A model generated the notes under the pieces. That model did not search any database and had not been told where the DNA came from. It saw nothing but the letters and a program-made list of their open reading frames with translations. Shown piece after piece: positions 9,183 through 19,536 of a stretch of 64,000 bases of DNA. The DNA comes from JASLEW01 sp035544875 (GTDB lineage: Bacteria; Acidobacteriota; Thermoanaerobaculia; Multivoradales; UBA5704), in the NCBI GenBank assembly GCA_035544875.1, contig DASZZP010000113.1:1-64000 (forward strand), in the 5' to 3' direction. The translations under genes and the position numbers were made by a program. Numbering within the stretch: the stretch's first letter is position 1; every line of letters starts with the position of its first letter.

Positions 9183-9186
<4 letters not shown>
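8023..9186 (+). CDS. DUF4350 domain membrane protein
   Basis: 387 residues with an N-terminal helix (residues ~5-24), a DUF4350-like GATase-type domain in the middle (GPAGWLATRLYLEARGVRTAVL through LVVAYSGED), and a second membrane helix near residue 252 (ITGLLVVQLGLLYALALAAL). In mycobacteria the comparable gene is adjacent to moxR2. The last residues are a QGD-QGD-QGD stretch encoded by three copies of the 9-mer AAGGAGATC, which also carries the ribosome sites of moxR. Its stop overlaps the moxR ATG. Confidence 0.8.
9152..9175 (+). promoter_or_regulatory. triplicated Shine-Dalgarno of moxR
   Basis: AAGGAG occurs at 9152-9157, 9161-9166 and 9170-9175 as part of three tandem 9-mers. The last copy lies seven bases before the moxR ATG at 9183. 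The same bases encode the end of the DUF4350 protein. Confidence 0.85.
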
Positions 9187-10175
<989 letters not shown>

Positions 10176-10205
10176 GCCCCCGCCAAGAGCCGACTTCCGA
10201 TCGCC

Positions 10206-11621
10206 ATGCCGGCCGCCCGCTGTTTCCTCGCCCTCGGTCTGGTCACCGTGTTGCTGGCAGGCGCCTTCCTCGAGCCACGCCTGGCGCCGTGGTGCGTGGC
10301 GCTCGACGGGCTGGTGCTGGCGGCGGCGGTCGTCGACTTCCGCCGTGCGGCCCGTACGCCGCTCAGCGCGGCCCGGCGCTGGCCGCCGCTGCTGGTGCAG
10401 GGCGCGCCCGCCGCGGCCGCGGTCGAGATCCGCAGCACGGCCCGGCGCCGGCATCGCCGGATCATCCTTCTGCTGCGCGAGGGGCTCCACCCGGCGCTCG
10501 GGGCGAGCCCGCCGCGTTGCCGGATCGCGCTCGATGATCAGAGTGGGTGGAGTGGGCAGAGTGGGTGGAGTGGGCGGAGCGATCAGAGCGGGCCGAGCGG
10601 GTTGACCGGCGGGGGCGGCGAGGTTCGCTGGTCCTATGCCCTGGAGCCGCGCCGCCGCGGCGAGCACCAGCTCGGGCCGCTCACCGTCCGCGTCCTCGGT
10701 CCCTGGGCGCTCGCCTGGGCGCAGCGCGACCTGCTCGCCGGCGAACGGGTGCGCGTCTATCCGCAGGTGCGCTGGGAAGGACGGGTCGGCCAGCTGCTGA
10801 TGCTCGCCCAGCGGCAGCGTCTTGGCCAGGTGGCGTTGCGCGTCCAGGGGGTGGGCAGCGAGCCCTACGCCCTGCGCGAGTACCTGCCGGGCGACCCGCT
10901 GGGCAAGATCCAGTGGCGGGCGACCGCCCGCCACGGCCGGCTGCTGGCGCGCGAGGACACCTGGGAGCGCGGCGCCCGCCTGGTCGTCCTGCTCGATTGT
11001 GCGCGCACGATGGCATCGATGGACGCCGGCCGCAGCAAGCTCGACTACGCCCTCGCCGCGGCCCTCGCGCTGACCCAGGTGGCGGCGGCGCGCGGCGACC
11101 AGGTGACCGTGCTCGCCTTTTCCGACCGGGTCGACCGCACCGTGCGCGTGCGCGGCGGCGGGCGCTCGGTCCGGCTCGCCTACGAAGCGCTGTTCGATCT
11201 CGAAGCGCGGCTGACCGAGCCCGCCTACGATCTCGCCGTGGAAGCGGTCTCGGAGCTCGAACCGCGGCGCGCCACCGCCGTCCTCTTCACCTCGGTCGTG
11301 GACCTGGCCGCCGCCGAGCTGCTGCGCGAGTCGCTGCTGCGCCTGGGCGGCCGGCATCGGCCGCTGCTGGTCAACCTGGAGGACCCGGAGCTGCGGCGGC
11401 TCGCCACGGCCGAGCCGGAAACCGCCGCCGCCGCTTTCGCCCAGGTCGCCAGCCTCGAGATCATGCTGGCCAACCGGCGCCTGGCCAAGCATCTGCAGCG
11501 CGGCGGCATCCGGGTGGTGGCGAGCTCAGCCGACCGGCTGGCGCTCGCGGCGCTCGAGGGCTACCTCTCGTTCTTCCGCGGCCGCTCGGGCCGGGCGGGG
11601 CCTGAGGGCGCGGCGCGTTGA
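10206..11621 (+). CDS. DUF58 (vWA-like) protein, MoxR partner
   Basis: 471 residues: two N-terminal hydrophobic helices, a beta-rich extracytoplasmic-type region, then the DUF58 core with the signature YLPGDPLGKIQWRATARHG (~residues 224-242). A vWA-like fold follows in which the MIDAS start is degenerate (LLDCARTM instead of DxSxS). An imperfect SGWSGQ repeat, coded by 18-bp units at 10540-10605, interrupts the region before the core. DUF58 proteins are the usual clients of MoxR. It is the last gene of the operon, 30 bp after moxR. Confidence 0.85.
   Translation: MPAARCFLALGLVTVLLAGAFLEPRLAPWCVALDGLVLAAAVVDFRRAARTPLSAARRWPPLLVQGAPAAAAVEIRSTARRRHRRIILLLREGLHPALGASPPRCRIALDDQSGWSGQSGWSGRSDQSGPSGLTGGGGEVRWSYALEPRRRGEHQLGPLTVRVLGPWALAWAQRDLLAGERVRVYPQVRWEGRVGQLLMLAQRQRLGQVALRVQGVGSEPYALREYLPGDPLGKIQWRATARHGRLLAREDTWERGARLVVLLDCARTMASMDAGRSKLDYALAAALALTQVAAARGDQVTVLAFSDRVDRTVRVRGGGRSVRLAYEALFDLEARLTEPAYDLAVEAVSELEPRRATAVLFTSVVDLAAAELLRESLLRLGGRHRPLLVNLEDPELRRLATAEPETAAAAFAQVASLEIMLANRRLAKHLQRGGIRVVASSADRLALAALEGYLSFFRGRSGRAGPEGAAR
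10540..10605 (+). repeat. 18-bp tandem repeat inside the DUF58 gene
   Basis: Two exact units AGAGTGGGTGGAGTGGGC (10540-10557 and 10558-10575) are followed by degenerate copies to about 10605. They encode a Ser-Gly-Trp-Ser-Gly-Gln type linker and keep the frame. Confidence 0.85.
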
Positions 11622-11785
11622 CGGCGCCGGAGGAGGCCGGTGCGGAGGATGCGCAAGGGGGGCGCGCCGGGCGCTGGTTTACATTGCAGTTGGCGGGCGC
11701 GTAACATCGAGCCCAGGCTCGACGCCAAACCTCGATGGGTTCAGGAAGCTCTCAGGTGGCCGACGCCAACCAAAGGAGAAAGAAA

Positions 11786-12889
11786 ATGCGAAACTCTATT
11801 TCAAACTCGAGCTCGTCGCGCAGGCGCTGGGCGAAACCGTTCGTCGGGGCGGCGGCTCTGTGGTGGCTGCTCGCCGGCGCCGCGGCGGCACAGGATTTCG
11901 GTTTCTGGACGAAGTTCAACGGAGACGGCACCTCCGACGCGAACAACGGCGTTCTGAGCGTCCTCAACAGCCCGGCGCTCAACCCGACCACCGCGATCAC
12001 CGTCGAAGCCTGGGTCAGCCTGGAAACGCCGTTCGCCACGGGACAGCACTGCCGCAGCCTGGTCGGCAAGAACTACACCACCTCCTACTGGCTGGGGGTG
12101 TGCGGCTCGACCGTGCGGTTCTACAGCCGCGGCGGCAGCTCGTTCAAGGACGCCGGCACCGTGCCCAACGGTCAGTGGACCCACATCGCGGTGACCTCCG
12201 ACGGCAGCACCCAAAGCCACTACATCAACGGCGAGCTGATCCAGAGCTTCCCGGTCACCGGGCCGCCGACGGCCAGCACGAATCCACTCGAGATCGGCGG
12301 CGACTTCTCGTGGGTCTACAGCCCCAAAGGCGGGATGACCGAGGTGCGGTTGTGGAACGTCGCCCGCACCGTGCAGCAGATCCGCAGCACCATCAACGTC
12401 CAGCTGACCAGCCCGCAGGCCGGGCTGGTGGCGGTGTGGAGCATGGGCGGCGCCAACGATGCCCTGGGAGGGCACAACGGCACCTTCGCCGGTACCGTTT
12501 TCGGCGCCAGCGAGCCGGTGATCTTCAGCTGCGGCTCCTCGGGCACCAACTCTTTTTGCCTCGACAGCCGCTTCTCGGCCACGGTCAGCTGGCGGATCGG
12601 CCCCCCCAGCTCCGCAACCACCGGCATCGGCACCACGGTCGCGAGCCCCAACCCGGACTCCGGCGTCTTCTGGTTCTTCGCCGTCAACGATTGGGAGCTG
12701 ATGGTCAAGGTGATCGACGGCTGCGCGCTCAACAGCCGCTTCTGGGTCTTCTCGGCCGCCACCACCGACGTCTTCTACCGCCTGGAGGTGAACGACGTGA
12801 GGGCCGGGACGACCAAGGTCTACTTCAACTACCCCGGTCCGCCGGCCCCCGCCGTGACCGATGTCAGCGCCTTCGCGACCTGCCCGTGA
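11786..12889 (+). CDS. secreted LamG/concanavalin-like protein
   Basis: 367 residues. A long basic n-region and hydrophobic core ending in AGAAAAQ form a signal peptide (~residues 1-35). A LamG-like jelly-roll follows (~45-245): ITVEAWVSLE, GQWTHIAVTSDG, YINGELIQS and MTEVRLWNVART are typical strands and the classic LamG tail. The C-terminal ~120 residues form a second small beta domain with paired cysteines. Such domains bind glycans or other surface ligands. Start ATG 11786 has AAGGAG eight to nine bases upstream. It is a single gene with 160 bp of upstream non-coding DNA. Confidence 0.8.
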   Translation: MRNSISNSSSSRRRWAKPFVGAAALWWLLAGAAAAQDFGFWTKFNGDGTSDANNGVLSVLNSPALNPTTAITVEAWVSLETPFATGQHCRSLVGKNYTTSYWLGVCGSTVRFYSRGGSSFKDAGTVPNGQWTHIAVTSDGSTQSHYINGELIQSFPVTGPPTASTNPLEIGGDFSWVYSPKGGMTEVRLWNVARTVQQIRSTINVQLTSPQAGLVAVWSMGGANDALGGHNGTFAGTVFGASEPVIFSCGSSGTNSFCLDSRFSATVSWRIGPPSSATTGIGTTVASPNPDSGVFWFFAVNDWELMVKVIDGCALNSRFWVFSAATTDVFYRLEVNDVRAGTTKVYFNYPGPPAPAVTDVSAFATCP

Positions 12890-13042
12890 GGTTGCCCCTG
12901 GGCCGGACCGGCGGCGCCATCGGCCGCCGGCCGCCCTGTCGCTGGCGACGAAGAAGCTGCTTGACTACCATCCTCCTGTCCGAGGCCCTTTCCCAGGCGC
13001 ACCGCCAGGCGCCCGGGGGCCGGGAAGAGAGAGGAGAAGACG

Positions 13043-14998
13043 ATGGCCGAGCACGCTTTCGTCGCCATGCCCTTCGGCTGCAAGGAGGGTGTCGACTTCA
13101 ACAAGGTTTATTCCGACCTCATCAAGCCGGCCCTCGAGAGCGCCGGCTTCGAGGTCTTTCGCGCCGACGAGGAGCTGCGGGCGGGCAACATCCGGACGGA
13201 CATGTTCCAGGAGCTGCTGCTCGCCGACCTGGTGGTGGCGGAGCTCTCGATCGACAACCCCAATGTCTGGTATGAGCTGGGCGTGCGCCACGCGCTGCGC
13301 AAGCGCGGAGTCATCCAGATCCAGGCCAAGCGGGATTATCTGCCCTTCGACGTCTACGTCGACCGCGCGCTGCGCTACCAGCTCAAGGACGGCGTGCCCG
13401 ATCCCGCTCATCTCGAAGCCGACCGGCGGGCCCTGGCCGTCTTCGCCCAAGAGACGATGCGGGCCTGGCGCGAACGCCGGGTGAGCCCGGTCTATCACCT
13501 GCTCCCCTACCTCCAGCAGCCGGAATGGAAGCGCCTGCGCCTCGGCGACGTCAACGAGCTGTGGCAGCAACTGGAGGCCTGGGAGCAGCGCATCGAGGTC
13601 GCCCGGCAAGCGTGGCACCCTGGGGACATCCTGGTGTTTGCCGGTGAGGTTCCCTCTCGCCATCTGCGGCTGGAGGCCCACCGCGCGGCCGGCAACGCGC
13701 TGCTCAAGCTCGGGCAGTTCGAGTTCGCTCGCCGGCAATTCGAGCTGGCGCTCGAGATCGATCCGGCCGACCTCGAGAGCCGCCAGAAGAAGGGGATCGC
13801 GCTCGGGCGGCTGGACAAGTTCGCCGAGGCCCGGGTGTGGCTCGACAACGTCGTCAAGGACCACCCCGAAGACGCCGAGAGCTGGGCGCTGCTCGGAAGA
13901 GTGGAGAAGGACGCGTGGACCTCGGCGTGGAGGCGGCCGGCGGTTGCTCGCGAGCAGCTGCGCCGCGCCGCCGCGGCCGAGGCCGGGCGCCTGCGCGAGG
14001 CGATCCGGGCCTATCGCACCGGTTTTCGCAAGGACCCGCGGAACTACTACTCCGGCATCAACGCCCTCACCCTGATCTGCTTGTGGCAGCACCTCACCGG
14101 CAAGAAAGAGCCGGCGCAAGAACGCAAGGCCCTCGAGGGCGGGGTGCGCTGGGCGGTGCAATGCGCTCTCGACAAGCGAGCCGACGACTACTGGGCGCGG
14201 GTCACGCTCGGCGACCTCGAGCTCCTGGCCGGCAAGCCGGCGGCCGCCGAGAGCGCTTATGGAAATGCGGTGGCGGTCGCGGGCGGTGACTGGTTCGCCC
14301 TCAACTCGCCTCTCCAGCAGCTGCGGCTGCTCCAGGAGCTCGGCTTCGAGCCGGAGATGGTCGAGGCGGCCGCGCCGATCTTCGTGCGGGCGCTCGCGCA
14401 CCTCGAGGCGCCCTGGAAGGCGCTCCGGGTCTTCCTCTTCAGCGGCCACTTGATCGACAAGCCCGACCGGGCGGCGCCGCGCTTTCCGGCGGACAAGGAG
14501 ATGATCGCCGCCGCGGCGATCGGCGCCAAGCTCGACGAGCTGGGGGCCGGCCCCGAGGATCTCGCCCTCTGCGGCGGCGCCAACGGCGGCGACATCCTCT
14601 TTGCCGAGGCCTGCCAGGCGCGCGGGCTGCGGCTCGAGATCCATATCCCGTTCGACGAGCCGGCCTTCCTGCGCAGCTCGGTGAGCTTTGCGGGCGAGCA
14701 GTGGGTGCGGCGCTATTTCAAGATGAAGGAGCATCCCGAGACCAGGCTCTTCGTCATGTCCGACCAGCTCGGTACGCTGCCCGCGGGGCTCGACCCCTAC
14801 GCCCGCAACAACCTGTGGCAGCTCTACACGGCGCTCGCCTGGGGACCGGAGAAGGTGCGCTTCGTCTGCCTGTGGGACCGCAAGGCGGGCGACGGCCCGG
14901 GCGGCACCCAGCACATGGTCGAGACGGTAGAGAAGCACTCCGGCCAGACCTACGTCCTCGACACCACCCGGCTTTGGCCACCGGCGGCCGGCAGTTGA
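13043..14998 (+). CDS. three-domain sensor: MAMPF/TIR-like, TPR (TRAFs-binding), SLOG-like
   Basis: 651 residues in three parts. Residues 1-150 are a Rossmann-like module opening with AFVAMPFG and continuing DLVVAELSIDNPNVWYELG; this matches the nucleoside-deoxyribosyltransferase/TIR-like domain fused to TRAFs-binding (DUF4071) proteins. Residues ~200-430 carry TPR-like helices (GNALLKLGQFEFARRQFELAL and others). Residues ~450-640 contain a SLOG-type nucleotide-pocket signature, CGGANGGDILFAEACQARG. Such combinations are predicted nucleotide-signal sensor/effector proteins in bacterial conflict systems (Burroughs and co-workers' SLOG/TIR network); no function is proven for this protein. No transmembrane segment. 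The downstream esterase gene begins 39 bp later. Confidence 0.75.
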   Translation: MAEHAFVAMPFGCKEGVDFNKVYSDLIKPALESAGFEVFRADEELRAGNIRTDMFQELLLADLVVAELSIDNPNVWYELGVRHALRKRGVIQIQAKRDYLPFDVYVDRALRYQLKDGVPDPAHLEADRRALAVFAQETMRAWRERRVSPVYHLLPYLQQPEWKRLRLGDVNELWQQLEAWEQRIEVARQAWHPGDILVFAGEVPSRHLRLEAHRAAGNALLKLGQFEFARRQFELALEIDPADLESRQKKGIALGRLDKFAEARVWLDNVVKDHPEDAESWALLGRVEKDAWTSAWRRPAVAREQLRRAAAAEAGRLREAIRAYRTGFRKDPRNYYSGINALTLICLWQHLTGKKEPAQERKALEGGVRWAVQCALDKRADDYWARVTLGDLELLAGKPAAAESAYGNAVAVAGGDWFALNSPLQQLRLLQELGFEPEMVEAAAPIFVRALAHLEAPWKALRVFLFSGHLIDKPDRAAPRFPADKEMIAAAAIGAKLDELGAGPEDLALCGGANGGDILFAEACQARGLRLEIHIPFDEPAFLRSSVSFAGEQWVRRYFKMKEHPETRLFVMSDQLGTLPAGLDPYARNNLWQLYTALAWGPEKVRFVCLWDRKAGDGPGGTQHMVETVEKHSGQTYVLDTTRLWPPAAGS

Positions 14999-15037
14999 GG
15001 CCAATCCGGGCGGCGAACGGAGCCGTAGAGATCAGCG

Positions 15038-16036
15038 ATGAATCATCGGCTGACGATCAGGGTCCATTACCCGCTGAGCGAGGGCCGGCTCGCGCTCCGC
15101 ACGGAAGGTGATTGGGATGCAGACGTCGAGCCTGCGGCGGTGGCCGCCGACGGCACCCGATTCGACTTCGAGCTCGATCTCGTGGCGCCGTTTCTTTACT
15201 TCAAGCCGGTGTTGCGGCGCGGCGGCGAGGTCGTCTGGTCGCGCGGCGAGAACCTCCTCGCTTTCGCGTCCGGCCGGCGCGATCTGTCGGTTTCCCCTTT
15301 CTTTTTCTCCGACGAGGCGTGCAACGTCTGTACGCTGGAGCGGCGGCCCGCGGCGCGCTCGGGTCGGAGCCATGCCCTGCGGGTCTTCCTGCCGCCGGGC
15401 TACGCCGAGAACACCCTGGCGCGCTACCCGGTGCTCTACATGCAGGACGGCCAGAATCTCTTCTTTGCCGGTGAGGCCTTCGGCGGCCATCACTGGATGA
15501 TCGAGGAGACATTGCATATCCTCGAGGCGATGAATCTGGTGCGCAAGGCGATCGTGGTCGGCGTCTACCCGGAGGACCGCATGGCCGACTACACGCGCCC
15601 GGGCTACGAGGAGTACGGCCGCTACCTGGCCGAAGAGGTCAAGCCGTGGGTGGACGCCAGCTATCGGACGCTGCCGGGGCCCGCCGACACCGTGGCAATG
15701 GGCTCATCGCTGGGGGGTGTCGTCTCGCTCTATCTTGCCTGGCAGTGGCCGGAGGTCTTCGGCAACGCCGGCTGCCTGTCGAGCACCTTCGGCTGGCGCG
15801 ACGACCTCCACGAGCGGATCGAGAGCGAGCCCAAGCCACCGATCAAGATCTACCTCGACAGCGGATGGCCGCGCGACAACTACGAGGTCACGCGCACCAT
15901 GCGCAACACCTTGCGCGCGCACGGCTTCCGCGAGGGCCAGGACCTCTTTTACCTCGCCTTCCCCCGCGCCCGGCACGACGAGCAATCCTGGGCCATGCGC
16001 GCCCACGTCCCTTTCCAGTTTTTCTTTTCCGACTAG
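15038..16036 (+). CDS. alpha/beta-hydrolase (esterase D-like)
   Basis: 332 residues. An N-terminal ~100-residue beta domain (CBM48/early-set-like) precedes an alpha/beta hydrolase of the Esterase D/enterochelin-esterase type. Visible catalytic elements are the nucleophile elbow GSSLGG (~residue 226), the acid in IYLDSGWPRDNYE and the histidine in RARHDEQSW. There is no signal peptide, so it is cytoplasmic. It follows the MAMPF-TPR-SLOG gene in the same direction after 39 bp and may be co-transcribed; whether the two work together is unknown. Confidence 0.8.
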   Translation: MNHRLTIRVHYPLSEGRLALRTEGDWDADVEPAAVAADGTRFDFELDLVAPFLYFKPVLRRGGEVVWSRGENLLAFASGRRDLSVSPFFFSDEACNVCTLERRPAARSGRSHALRVFLPPGYAENTLARYPVLYMQDGQNLFFAGEAFGGHHWMIEETLHILEAMNLVRKAIVVGVYPEDRMADYTRPGYEEYGRYLAEEVKPWVDASYRTLPGPADTVAMGSSLGGVVSLYLAWQWPEVFGNAGCLSSTFGWRDDLHERIESEPKPPIKIYLDSGWPRDNYEVTRTMRNTLRAHGFREGQDLFYLAFPRARHDEQSWAMRAHVPFQFFFSD

Positions 16037-16112
16037 TCCCGCCAGCGCCGCCACCTGGCTCGCCGTGGAGACTGGCGTCCGCGACCCGCCGTTAGAACAC
16101 TTGCCAGAGCCG

Positions 16113-16985
16113 TCAATGCGCGGGCGGCGGCGTGAGCGGGTGCCATTTCGTATCGTCGCCGACCGGGCAGTCCGCAAGGGTCTTGGCGGTGCAGACGTCG
16201 ATGCCGTACACGGGATGAATCTCCCAGCTCGAGATCCGCTTGGGCGGCTGCTGATGACCTTCGGTGCACGGGCAATGGCTGGCGTCGAAGAAAAGCTGGC
16301 CAGTGATGCGCACTGGCACTCCGAGCGAGTTGAGGGCCTTGTCGGTCCAGGCGTCGGGCCGCGAGTGCGGGCTCATCTCGGCCGTGACGCTCGAGCACTC
16401 GTTGTCGCCGGGGCTCTGGACCGTGGGGATGTGAATATCATTCGGCTCATTGCCATGCTCTTTACAGTTCACGGCCTCGCCGGGACCGACGTCGGAGTAG
16501 TGGGCGTTGTCGATGAAGGCGACGAAGCGCACCTGGGTCCCCTCGCCAATGGTTGCGCCGCCGCTGGTCTTGTAGATGTCGTGCAGGACCGACCGGTTCG
16601 CCGGCAGGTGCCTGGTGCTGCCGCACGCCACGTTCGCCTTGTCCGGCGCCACCGCGGCCTGCAGGTTTACGAAGTCGGACTGCGTCACCGTGACGGGCTC
16701 TCCGCTGGCGCAGAAATTGTTCTTCGCCCGGTTCTGGAGGTGGTTGGGGCCATCGGCAGTCGATATACCCTCAACACCGCAGTTCGAGTCAATCGGGTGC
16801 TTGACCGCGATGCCGGCGTAGGGGAGCGGGCAGCCCGGATCGAACGCCTGCCCCTCTTGGGCGGCGAGAGCCGGAGGCAGCGCGGCAAGCAGCAAGACGG
16901 CCAGTACGAGGAAGGGAACCCCTGCCTTCAAGCTGCGGGCGAGGGGCCCTGAATCGAGGCGATGATTCCGCGTCGAGCTTGGCAT
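16113..16985 (-). CDS. secreted cysteine-containing protein of unknown function
   Basis: 290 residues with a clear signal peptide (VPFLVLAVLLLAALPPALA, cleavage around residue 42). The mature part contains about ten cysteines and ends in a RITGQLFFDASHCPC and SSWEIHPVYGIDVC block that resembles a recurrent secreted, OB-like hypothetical family; I cannot assign an activity. It is transcribed leftward, back to back with the AsmA-like gene and convergent with the esterase gene. Confidence 0.75.
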   Translation of the reverse strand: MPSSTRNHRLDSGPLARSLKAGVPFLVLAVLLLAALPPALAAQEGQAFDPGCPLPYAGIAVKHPIDSNCGVEGISTADGPNHLQNRAKNNFCASGEPVTVTQSDFVNLQAAVAPDKANVACGSTRHLPANRSVLHDIYKTSGGATIGEGTQVRFVAFIDNAHYSDVGPGEAVNCKEHGNEPNDIHIPTVQSPGDNECSSVTAEMSPHSRPDAWTDKALNSLGVPVRITGQLFFDASHCPCTEGHQQPPKRISSWEIHPVYGIDVCTAKTLADCPVGDDTKWHPLTPPPAH

Positions 16986-17109
16986 GTCTCATCCTTTCCC
17001 TGAGTGGGCCTGAGGCCCGCACGCCACGAGGCAGTGCAAAGCCCGGTGTTTGGTTCCAGCCGTTGTCCTATTCTATCTTAGAAATACCTGGGCTTGGAGA
17101 AACGCGAGC

Positions 17110-18912
17110 ATGGCATGGAGAATGCTAAAAGGAGTGGGTGCGGGCTCGACGGCACGAGCTCGAAGGCTTTCAAACGTGGCACAGCATCGATCCCAACCAG
17201 CAGGAGACCGACCAAGACGCCCGCCGGCGCGGCGACGAAACCATCCGCAGAGCGGGGGGCGCGAGCCCAGGCGACCGATCGAGGGCGGGCCGGCAAGCGA
17301 GACGCGGCACGAGCCCCTTCTGCGGAAGGCAAGACGGGCTCTCGGCTGGCGGCGCCGGCGCTGGCCCTGGGTACTGGTGGTGCTCGTCGTGCTCCTTGCC
17401 TTCGGTTCCTATCCTTTCGACGGTGCGCTGCGCTCGCAGCTCGAAGCGCGGATGAACAAGAATCTGCACGGCTACTCGCTGCAGCTGGGACATGCGCACG
17501 CCATCCTCTTTGGTCTCCACTTGACCTTGCGCGACGTCGTGATCCGGCAACGCGCCCATCCTGAGCCGCCGGTGGCCAGGATCCCCACGCTGCGTCTCCG
17601 TCTCGAATGGCCGGCGTTGCTCACCGGGCACCTGGTGGGCGACGCCTCCTTCGACCGGCCGCTCCTCCATCTGGACGCCGCGCAGCTGCACGAGGAAGAG
17701 CTGCGACGGATCCGCCTCGGCGAGCGCGGCTGGCAGGCCGCGCTCGAGTCAATCTACCCCGTCAAGTTCAATACCTTCAAGGTCAACGAAGGTTCGATCG
17801 TCTATGTCGACCGGGATCCAACTCGGCCGCTCGAGATCACTCACTGGCAGCTGAGCGCCACCAACATCCGCAACGTCCAATTCGCTGACCGCGTCTATCC
17901 ATCGCCGATCCGCACGCAGGGTGACATCTTCGGCCAGGGCCGTGGCGTCATCGACGGTCAGGCAAATTTTCTCTCCGACCCCTTCCCCGGAGTCCGGGCT
18001 CTCTATCGCATCCAGAACGTGCCGCTCGATCGCCTCGAGCAGTTCAGCTCGACCTACGAGCTGCATCAAGGCCTGCTGTCGTCCACGGGCAGGGTCGAGT
18101 ACGCGCCACGCGTCAAGCGGGTCGAGGTAACCGACGTGCTCCTCGACGGCGTGCGGCTCGACTACGTGCACGCCGCGACTACCGCGGCCGCGGAGCGGCG
18201 GCACGGCCAGGCCATGGCGGCGGCCGCCAAGGCGGCGGAGGAGTCGTCGGTCGTCATGCGGCTCGACCGCCTGCGCCTGACCGGAGGCAGCGTCGGGTTC
18301 ATGAACCAGGCGACCGATCCTCCCTATCGGCTCTTCGTCGACCACGCCGACCTCGAGATGCTCCATGTCTCCAATCGCGCCGCACGGCTGCGCCAGCAGC
18401 CGGCGACCGCCGAGCTCCGCGGTCGCTTCATGGGGAGCGGCCGCGCGAAGGTCAAGGCCAGCTTTCGGCCGGGCGAGCCGAACGCCGAGCTCCAGGGCGA
18501 GCTCGCCATCGAGAACTCCAGCCTGCCGGCGCTCAACAACCTGCTCCTGGCATACAAGAAGATCGACGTCGCCGCCGGCACCTTCTCGGTCTACTCGCAG
18601 CTGGCGGTCCGGAACGGACAGATCCAGGGCTATGTCAAGCCGATGTTCGACGATGTCCAGGTCTACGACCCCCGGAAGGACCGCGGCAAGCCTCTTGGCA
18701 CCAAGCTCAAGGAGAAGATCATCGGCGGCCTCGCCCATCTGCTGGAGAACAAGAAGAAAGACGCGGTGGCAACCCGCTTCGAGCTCAGCGGGCCGGTGGG
18801 GTCGCCGCGCACCAGCACCTCGGAGATCATCCTCGGACTGCTGCGCAACGCCTTCTCGAACGCCATCGTTCCGGGCTTCGACAACGCCGCCAAGCCTCGC
18901 GGCGGCCACTGA
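17110..18912 (+). CDS. AsmA/DUF748-like envelope protein
   Basis: About 600 residues. After a basic, Pro/Arg-rich cytoplasmic stretch, a signal-anchor (WPWVLVVLVVLLAFGSYPF) leads into a long beta-helical region with AsmA/DUF748 features: LTLRDVVI, RLRLEWPALLTG, a FxVNEGSIVYVD strand, and repeated LTGGSVGFMNQATDPPYR-like elements. The family bridges inner and outer membranes and is linked to lipid transport and outer-membrane integrity. Start uncertain: ATG 17110 and 17122 are both in frame, and the frame is open to a TTG at 17050. Transcribed away from the secreted protein gene. Confidence 0.75.
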   Translation: MAWRMLKGVGAGSTARARRLSNVAQHRSQPAGDRPRRPPARRRNHPQSGGREPRRPIEGGPASETRHEPLLRKARRALGWRRRRWPWVLVVLVVLLAFGSYPFDGALRSQLEARMNKNLHGYSLQLGHAHAILFGLHLTLRDVVIRQRAHPEPPVARIPTLRLRLEWPALLTGHLVGDASFDRPLLHLDAAQLHEEELRRIRLGERGWQAALESIYPVKFNTFKVNEGSIVYVDRDPTRPLEITHWQLSATNIRNVQFADRVYPSPIRTQGDIFGQGRGVIDGQANFLSDPFPGVRALYRIQNVPLDRLEQFSSTYELHQGLLSSTGRVEYAPRVKRVEVTDVLLDGVRLDYVHAATTAAAERRHGQAMAAAAKAAEESSVVMRLDRLRLTGGSVGFMNQATDPPYRLFVDHADLEMLHVSNRAARLRQQPATAELRGRFMGSGRAKVKASFRPGEPNAELQGELAIENSSLPALNNLLLAYKKIDVAAGTFSVYSQLAVRNGQIQGYVKPMFDDVQVYDPRKDRGKPLGTKLKEKIIGGLAHLLENKKKDAVATRFELSGPVGSPRTSTSEIILGLLRNAFSNAIVPGFDNAAKPRGGH

Positions 18913-19017
18913 ATCCGCGTCGCGCGCGACCGCTCCTCTCCGCCCGCGTTCGCATCCGGCGGGCGGCGGCTGCCGGCTAAGTGGTCCAGGACACTAAGCT
19001 GCCGAGACGTTGTCGCG

Positions 19018-19430
19018 CGCCCGCCCCTCTTGCTTGCTGAGGTGAAGTAGCGCAGGTTGGGGAGGCCGGTCAGGGCGTCGGTGTGGGCGGCGAGGAAGAG
19101 CGAGCGGCGCAAGTTGGCGCCGAGCGTGTCGGCTTCGGCCGAGAAGCAGGCGGGCATCGTCGCCGATGGGCTGGTTGGAGCTCGCTCAGCGCCAGTGCGT
19201 GGTGCGGACGGCGCCCGGGCCGGGCAGCGGCAGCCAGCGCAGATTGCTCAGGGGCACCAGGGCTCCGGCGAACGGGTTCAGCGCCGCGAGCTCGTGCGCA
19301 GAGAGGGCCCGCACCGCCCAGATCGCGCGCGGGACGCGCGTCCTCGTCGGATCGCAGCCGCGCTCGAGGAAGGCCGAAAGAAGCCAGCAGCCAAGGGTCC
19401 GCCGGGCCGCGTTCATCGCCACCTATTCTA
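19018..19430 (-). pseudogene. decayed regulator with truncated GGDEF domain
   Basis: Read leftward, a start near 19422 gives about 78 codons before a stop. In another frame a peptide continues with LRRSLFLAAHTDALTGLPNLRYF (~19040-19110), whose DALTGLPN-R-F core is the opening motif of diguanylate cyclase (GGDEF) domains. The GGDEF catalytic loop itself is absent; homology ends at about 19040. The gene therefore has at least one frameshift and a 3' deletion. The N-terminal part is not recognised. Confidence 0.5.
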
Positions 19431-19536
19431 CCCCGCGGCGCACTGGGCCGGCCGAGGTCCCTCCCCGCGTGCCACTGGGTCAGGTGGTGACCACCACCCC
19501 CCGCGTAGGTTTCTTCAACGGTGGGGAGGAGGATTT

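Noticed and set aside
18663..19157. A 164-codon leftward frame spanning the GGDEF motif
   Set aside because: Only its first ~38 residues are protein-like; the rest is antisense of the AsmA-like gene end, so it is a remnant and not a gene.
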